A DNA stretch of 41,798 bases from Terriglobia bacterium (lineage in GTDB: Bacteria > Acidobacteriota > Terriglobia > Bryobacterales > Bryobacteraceae). Made by a program: the position numbers and the translations under genes. Under the pieces are notes generated by a model. That model was given only the letters and a program-made list of their open reading frames with translations. It was not told where the DNA came from and made no database searches. Shown in pieces: positions 39,402 to 41,798 of the stretch (its first letter is position 1; the number at the start of each line of letters is the position of its first letter). The DNA lies in NCBI GenBank assembly GCA_020073365.1, contig JAIQFL010000062.1, forward strand, positions 1 to 41,798. Reading direction: 5' to 3'.

Positions 39402-41798
39402 ATGAACATTCAAACTTTGCGCGGCTTCAGATTTCCGATCCGGCGGGCTGTGCTGGCACTGCTCGCAGCATCCACAGTGCATGCCGATACCGTGTTCACG
39501 TTTCGAAACGGTGCGAATGCCTACACTGGCGCCGCGGACGTATCGATCAACACGCAATATGCTCAGTACAACGGCGGCAACGGGATACAATGGCGCGGCG
39601 ACCCGGAACTGGGGTGCTACAGCACGACGGGGAGCGGCGCGTACTCAGTCCGCTATCTCCTGAAGTTCGGGAGCCTCTCAATCCCCGCCGGATCGCAGGT
39701 TGTTTCCGCCACACTCGCCATCTCACTCGATTCCTGGAATCAAAGCAGCGGGAATATTACCGGGTTCTATCTGAAAAACACCTGGGATCCAAGTTCCACT
39801 CGTCTTGGCTGGCTGCATCGGAACGCTACCAGCGACTGGGCGGGCCCAGGAGCCTCGTCGGCGGGAGTCGATACGGTCGCCGGCAAGAGCTTCCAGGTTC
39901 CACCCCTTCGACCCGTCGGACCGCAGACGGTGACGATCGTCTTGGATCCCGCTGTGGTGCAATCGTGGATCAACACTCCCGCTGGCAACCAGGGGTTCAT
40001 GCTGGTCAATAATGTTCCCGGGGAAATCGTCAGACCGGTCAGCACGGTTGGCACGCAGAATATGCGACCGATGCTAACTGTGGTTATCGGTACGGGCACA
40101 CCGGCTGTTAACGTGACCGTCTCTCCGGCGACGGCAACGGTGCAGGCTGGCGGTCAGCAGGCGTTCGCCGCTGCGGTAACCGGGTCCTCGAACACCGCCG
40201 TAACGTGGAGCGCCACGGGCGGCACGATAACGGGAGTTGGTGTTTACACGGCAGGCGCCGCGGCTGGTAACTTCACCGTCACAGCTACCTCCGTAGCCGA
40301 TCCGACCAAATCGGCGACCGCCACAGTCACTGTACAACCTGTGCAGACCGTGCAGGTTTCCGTCTCGCCCACGAATGCGTCCCTGCAGCGCGGCCAGGCA
40401 CAGCAATTCACGGCGACGGTGAGCGGCTCCACAAATACTTCAGTAACCTGGACCGCCACCGGCGGCACCATTACCGCTACGGGCCTTTACACCGCGGGAA
40501 CCACGGCCGGCACCTTCCAGGTAACCGCGAAATCGGTTGCCGACACGACCAAGAATGCAAGTGTAAATGTGGTCATTAGACCCGATGTGGCCGTGACTGT
40601 GTCGCCCACCACCGCGACCTTGCAGCCAGGGCAAAAACAGCAGTTCACCGCCACCGTGTCGGGCAGTTCCAACACCGCCGTGACGTGGACATCGACTGGT
40701 GGAACCGTCTCCAGCAGTGGTCTTTTCACGGCAGGTTCGACTGCCGGCAGCAACTTTATTGTCACTGCAACGTCAGTTGCCGACTCAACGAAAGCGGCTT
40801 CGGCCCACGTGACCATTCAGCCGGCACAAACCGTGCAGGTTTCGGTGTCCCCGGCAAACGTTACACTGCAGCCCGGAGGAACCCAGCAGTTCACGGCCAC
40901 GGTCACGGGCAGTTCCAACACAGCGGTCACCTGGACAGCGACCGGCGGCACGATCTCATCATCCGGTCTATATACGGCAGGTCAGAGCACTGGAAACTGT
41001 GCGGTCACCGCCATGTCTGTGGCGGATACGAGCAAGAGCGCCACGGCCGCGGTTCAAATCAGTACGGGCTCATCAAGTCTTCCGCCCGTTCCTCGCCAGT
41101 TTGATGGATCGTATGTAGTGGTTCAGAGTCCCGTATCCGGCATGCACTTCACCGCTCCTGCGATGATTCGCATCTACGCCGATCCCTACGACGGCGGCGC
41201 ACCGGATCCCGACGCCCTCACGGTCAACTTCCTCCTGAACGGACAATCCGTTGGGACGTTTACCGGAAACGGGTCTCAAAATGGATATTTCGCGCTGACC
41301 GTGAATAACCTGGCTGCCGGCACGTACGCAGTCACCACTCAAATCACCACGACCCAGAACCACATTGTGACGAGCGCACCCGTGACGATCTTCGTCGACA
41401 ACCCGCCGTCGTCGTCCGGGCCTGTCTTTAACCTGACCGCGGATGTAGTGCTGTCCGGGGCGCAGACCGCTACTTATGCGGGAACCGCAAGCAATCACTG
41501 CGCCATCAATGGCAACGGCTTCCGGATTCGCTCGGCATCAGGTTTCACCGGTACCCTCAACATCAACAACTGCGATATCCGCGGCCTGGGCACGGCAAGC
41601 AACCCTGCGATCGATGTGACCGTCAACGCTTTGGGCTCCGTCCAGTTGACCGGCAACGTTTTCGACACATTCGGCACCGTCTCCCTTGGCGCGAACGACC
41701 AGGCGCAGGTGGTGGTCCGCAATAACGAGTTCCGTGAGAATACGCTCGTGCCTGTTACCTCTCTCCCCACGGAGTACACTGGAGCGACTCTCCCGGTC
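39402..41798 (+). CDS. Large secreted DNRLRE / Ig-repeat / beta-helix protein (runs off the right edge)
   Basis: The frame is open for 799 codons from the ATG at 39402 to the end of the window without a stop. It starts M-N-I-Q-T-L-R-G-F-R-F-P-I-R-R with a signal peptide (A-V-L-A-L-L-A-A-S-T-V-H-A). A DNRLRE-like domain spans about 30-228 (Y-L-L-K-F-G-S-L-S-I-P-A-G-S, A-T-L-A-I-S-L, M-L-V-N-N). Four bacterial Ig-like (Big2-type) repeats of 75-80 residues follow (235-552). Another Ig-like segment (about 570-685) contains L-T-V-N-F-L-L-N-G-Q-S-V-G, and from about 690 a right-handed beta-helix-like region begins (N-I-N-N-C-D-I-R-G-L-G, T-G-N-V-F-D-T-F). This is a surface or extracellular adhesin- or polysaccharide-binding-type architecture. 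A weak GGAG lies 12 bases before the start. Confidence 0.85.
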   Translation, partial: MNIQTLRGFRFPIRRAVLALLAASTVHADTVFTFRNGANAYTGAADVSINTQYAQYNGGNGIQWRGDPELGCYSTTGSGAYSVRYLLKFGSLSIPAGSQVVSATLAISLDSWNQSSGNITGFYLKNTWDPSSTRLGWLHRNATSDWAGPGASSAGVDTVAGKSFQVPPLRPVGPQTVTIVLDPAVVQSWINTPAGNQGFMLVNNVPGEIVRPVSTVGTQNMRPMLTVVIGTGTPAVNVTVSPATATVQAGGQQAFAAAVTGSSNTAVTWSATGGTITGVGVYTAGAAAGNFTVTATSVADPTKSATATVTVQPVQTVQVSVSPTNASLQRGQAQQFTATVSGSTNTSVTWTATGGTITATGLYTAGTTAGTFQVTAKSVADTTKNASVNVVIRPDVAVTVSPTTATLQPGQKQQFTATVSGSSNTAVTWTSTGGTVSSSGLFTAGSTAGSNFIVTATSVADSTKAASAHVTIQPAQTVQVSVSPANVTLQPGGTQQFTATVTGSSNTAVTWTATGGTISSSGLYTAGQSTGNCAVTAMSVADTSKSATAAVQISTGSSSLPPVPRQFDGSYVVVQSPVSGMHFTAPAMIRIYADPYDGGAPDPDALTVNFLLNGQSVGTFTGNGSQNGYFALTVNNLAAGTYAVTTQITTTQNHIVTSAPVTIFVDNPPSSSGPVFNLTADVVLSGAQTATYAGTASNHCAINGNGFRIRSASGFTGTLNINNCDIRGLGTASNPAIDVTVNALGSVQLTGNVFDTFGTVSLGANDQAQVVVRNNEFRENTLVPVTSLPTEYTGATLPV
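40104..41057 (+). repeat. Four tandem Ig-like coding repeats
   Basis: Units begin near 40104, 40353, 40587 and 40833. Each encodes V-x-V-S-P-x-x-A-x-x-Q-x-G, F-x-A-x-V-x-G-S-x-N-T-x-V-T-W, x-A/S-T-G-G-T-I/V, G-L/V-Y/F-T-A-G and S-V-A-D-x-x-K. DNA similarity is obvious between all four and highest in the GGCAGTTCCAACAC portion of units 3 and 4, so unequal recombination could change the copy number. Confidence 0.85.

Noticed and set aside
1..41798. CRISPR array, rRNA genes, intact insertion sequences
   Set aside because: No regularly spaced repeats with unique spacers, no rRNA-like sequence and no transposase frame were seen on either strand.

Overview
The window looks like a chromosomal segment of a GC-rich acidobacterium, most likely of the Bryobacterales/Solibacter type. 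This is inferred from gene content, not from a database search. The indicators are a MacB-like orphan permease with the acidobacterial N-terminal prefix domain (ADOP), a CHASE2 kinase, an archaemetzincin, DUF3303 and DUF309 proteins, a FecR-barrel fusion, dispersed GC-rich palindromic repeats, and frequent ATGA/GTGA gene overlaps. No rRNA, CRISPR array or intact insertion sequence was seen. One tRNA gene is present.

Layout. Positions 1-5.9 kb (minus strand) carry a STAS-domain regulator, a lysozyme-like membrane protein, a Tat-type sulfatase and a lutABC lactate-oxidation operon. Positions 6.0-8.6 kb carry a small coiled-coil protein, a secreted nucleoside hydrolase and a beta-propeller lipoprotein. 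After a 600-base gap with direct repeats, 9.25-15.47 kb holds one co-oriented cluster: a membrane-anchored GcvH-like protein, a HybA-like 4x[4Fe-4S] protein, a HybB/NrfD-like quinone-site membrane protein, a histidine kinase with CxxCH and CX4CH haem-binding motifs in its periplasmic sensor, a sigma54-dependent response regulator, and an archaemetzincin. A candidate -24/-12 promoter with an upstream dyad precedes it. This suggests a self-regulated, respiratory-chain-linked redox module, and it is the best candidate for an undescribed system here.

Positions 15.7-20.5 kb are a tightly overlapped aromatic amino acid operon, trpC-trpF-trpB-trpA-chorismate mutase-DAHP synthase. The trpF/trpB junction carries a 33-bp tandem duplication. 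Positions 20.4-21.8 kb are a small, relatively AT-rich island next to tRNA-Leu(CAA). It is bounded by two diverged copies of the aroF 3' end plus the tRNA 3' end, and contains a zinc-ribbon membrane protein, a small helical protein and a truncated DNA adenine methylase.

Positions 21.9-30.8 kb are mixed: a 552-aa protein with a GNAT-like C-terminal half, a Sel1 fragment, DUF309 and DUF3303 proteins, a GH78-type rhamnosidase, a secreted FKBP isomerase, and an ADOP permease. The permease reading frame is interrupted by a frameshift, and its promoter is covered by a 30-bp PadR-like palindrome. Positions 31-32 kb hold two tandem secreted paralogues. Positions 32.2-38.4 kb hold a second sensor/regulator pair (CHASE2-PAS kinase and sigma54 activator), followed by a FecR-domain/beta-barrel protein whose 5' end lies inside a 121-bp palindromic element. 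An ECF sigma factor converges on it. The window ends inside a large secreted DNRLRE/Ig-repeat/beta-helix protein that begins at 39402 and runs off the right edge.
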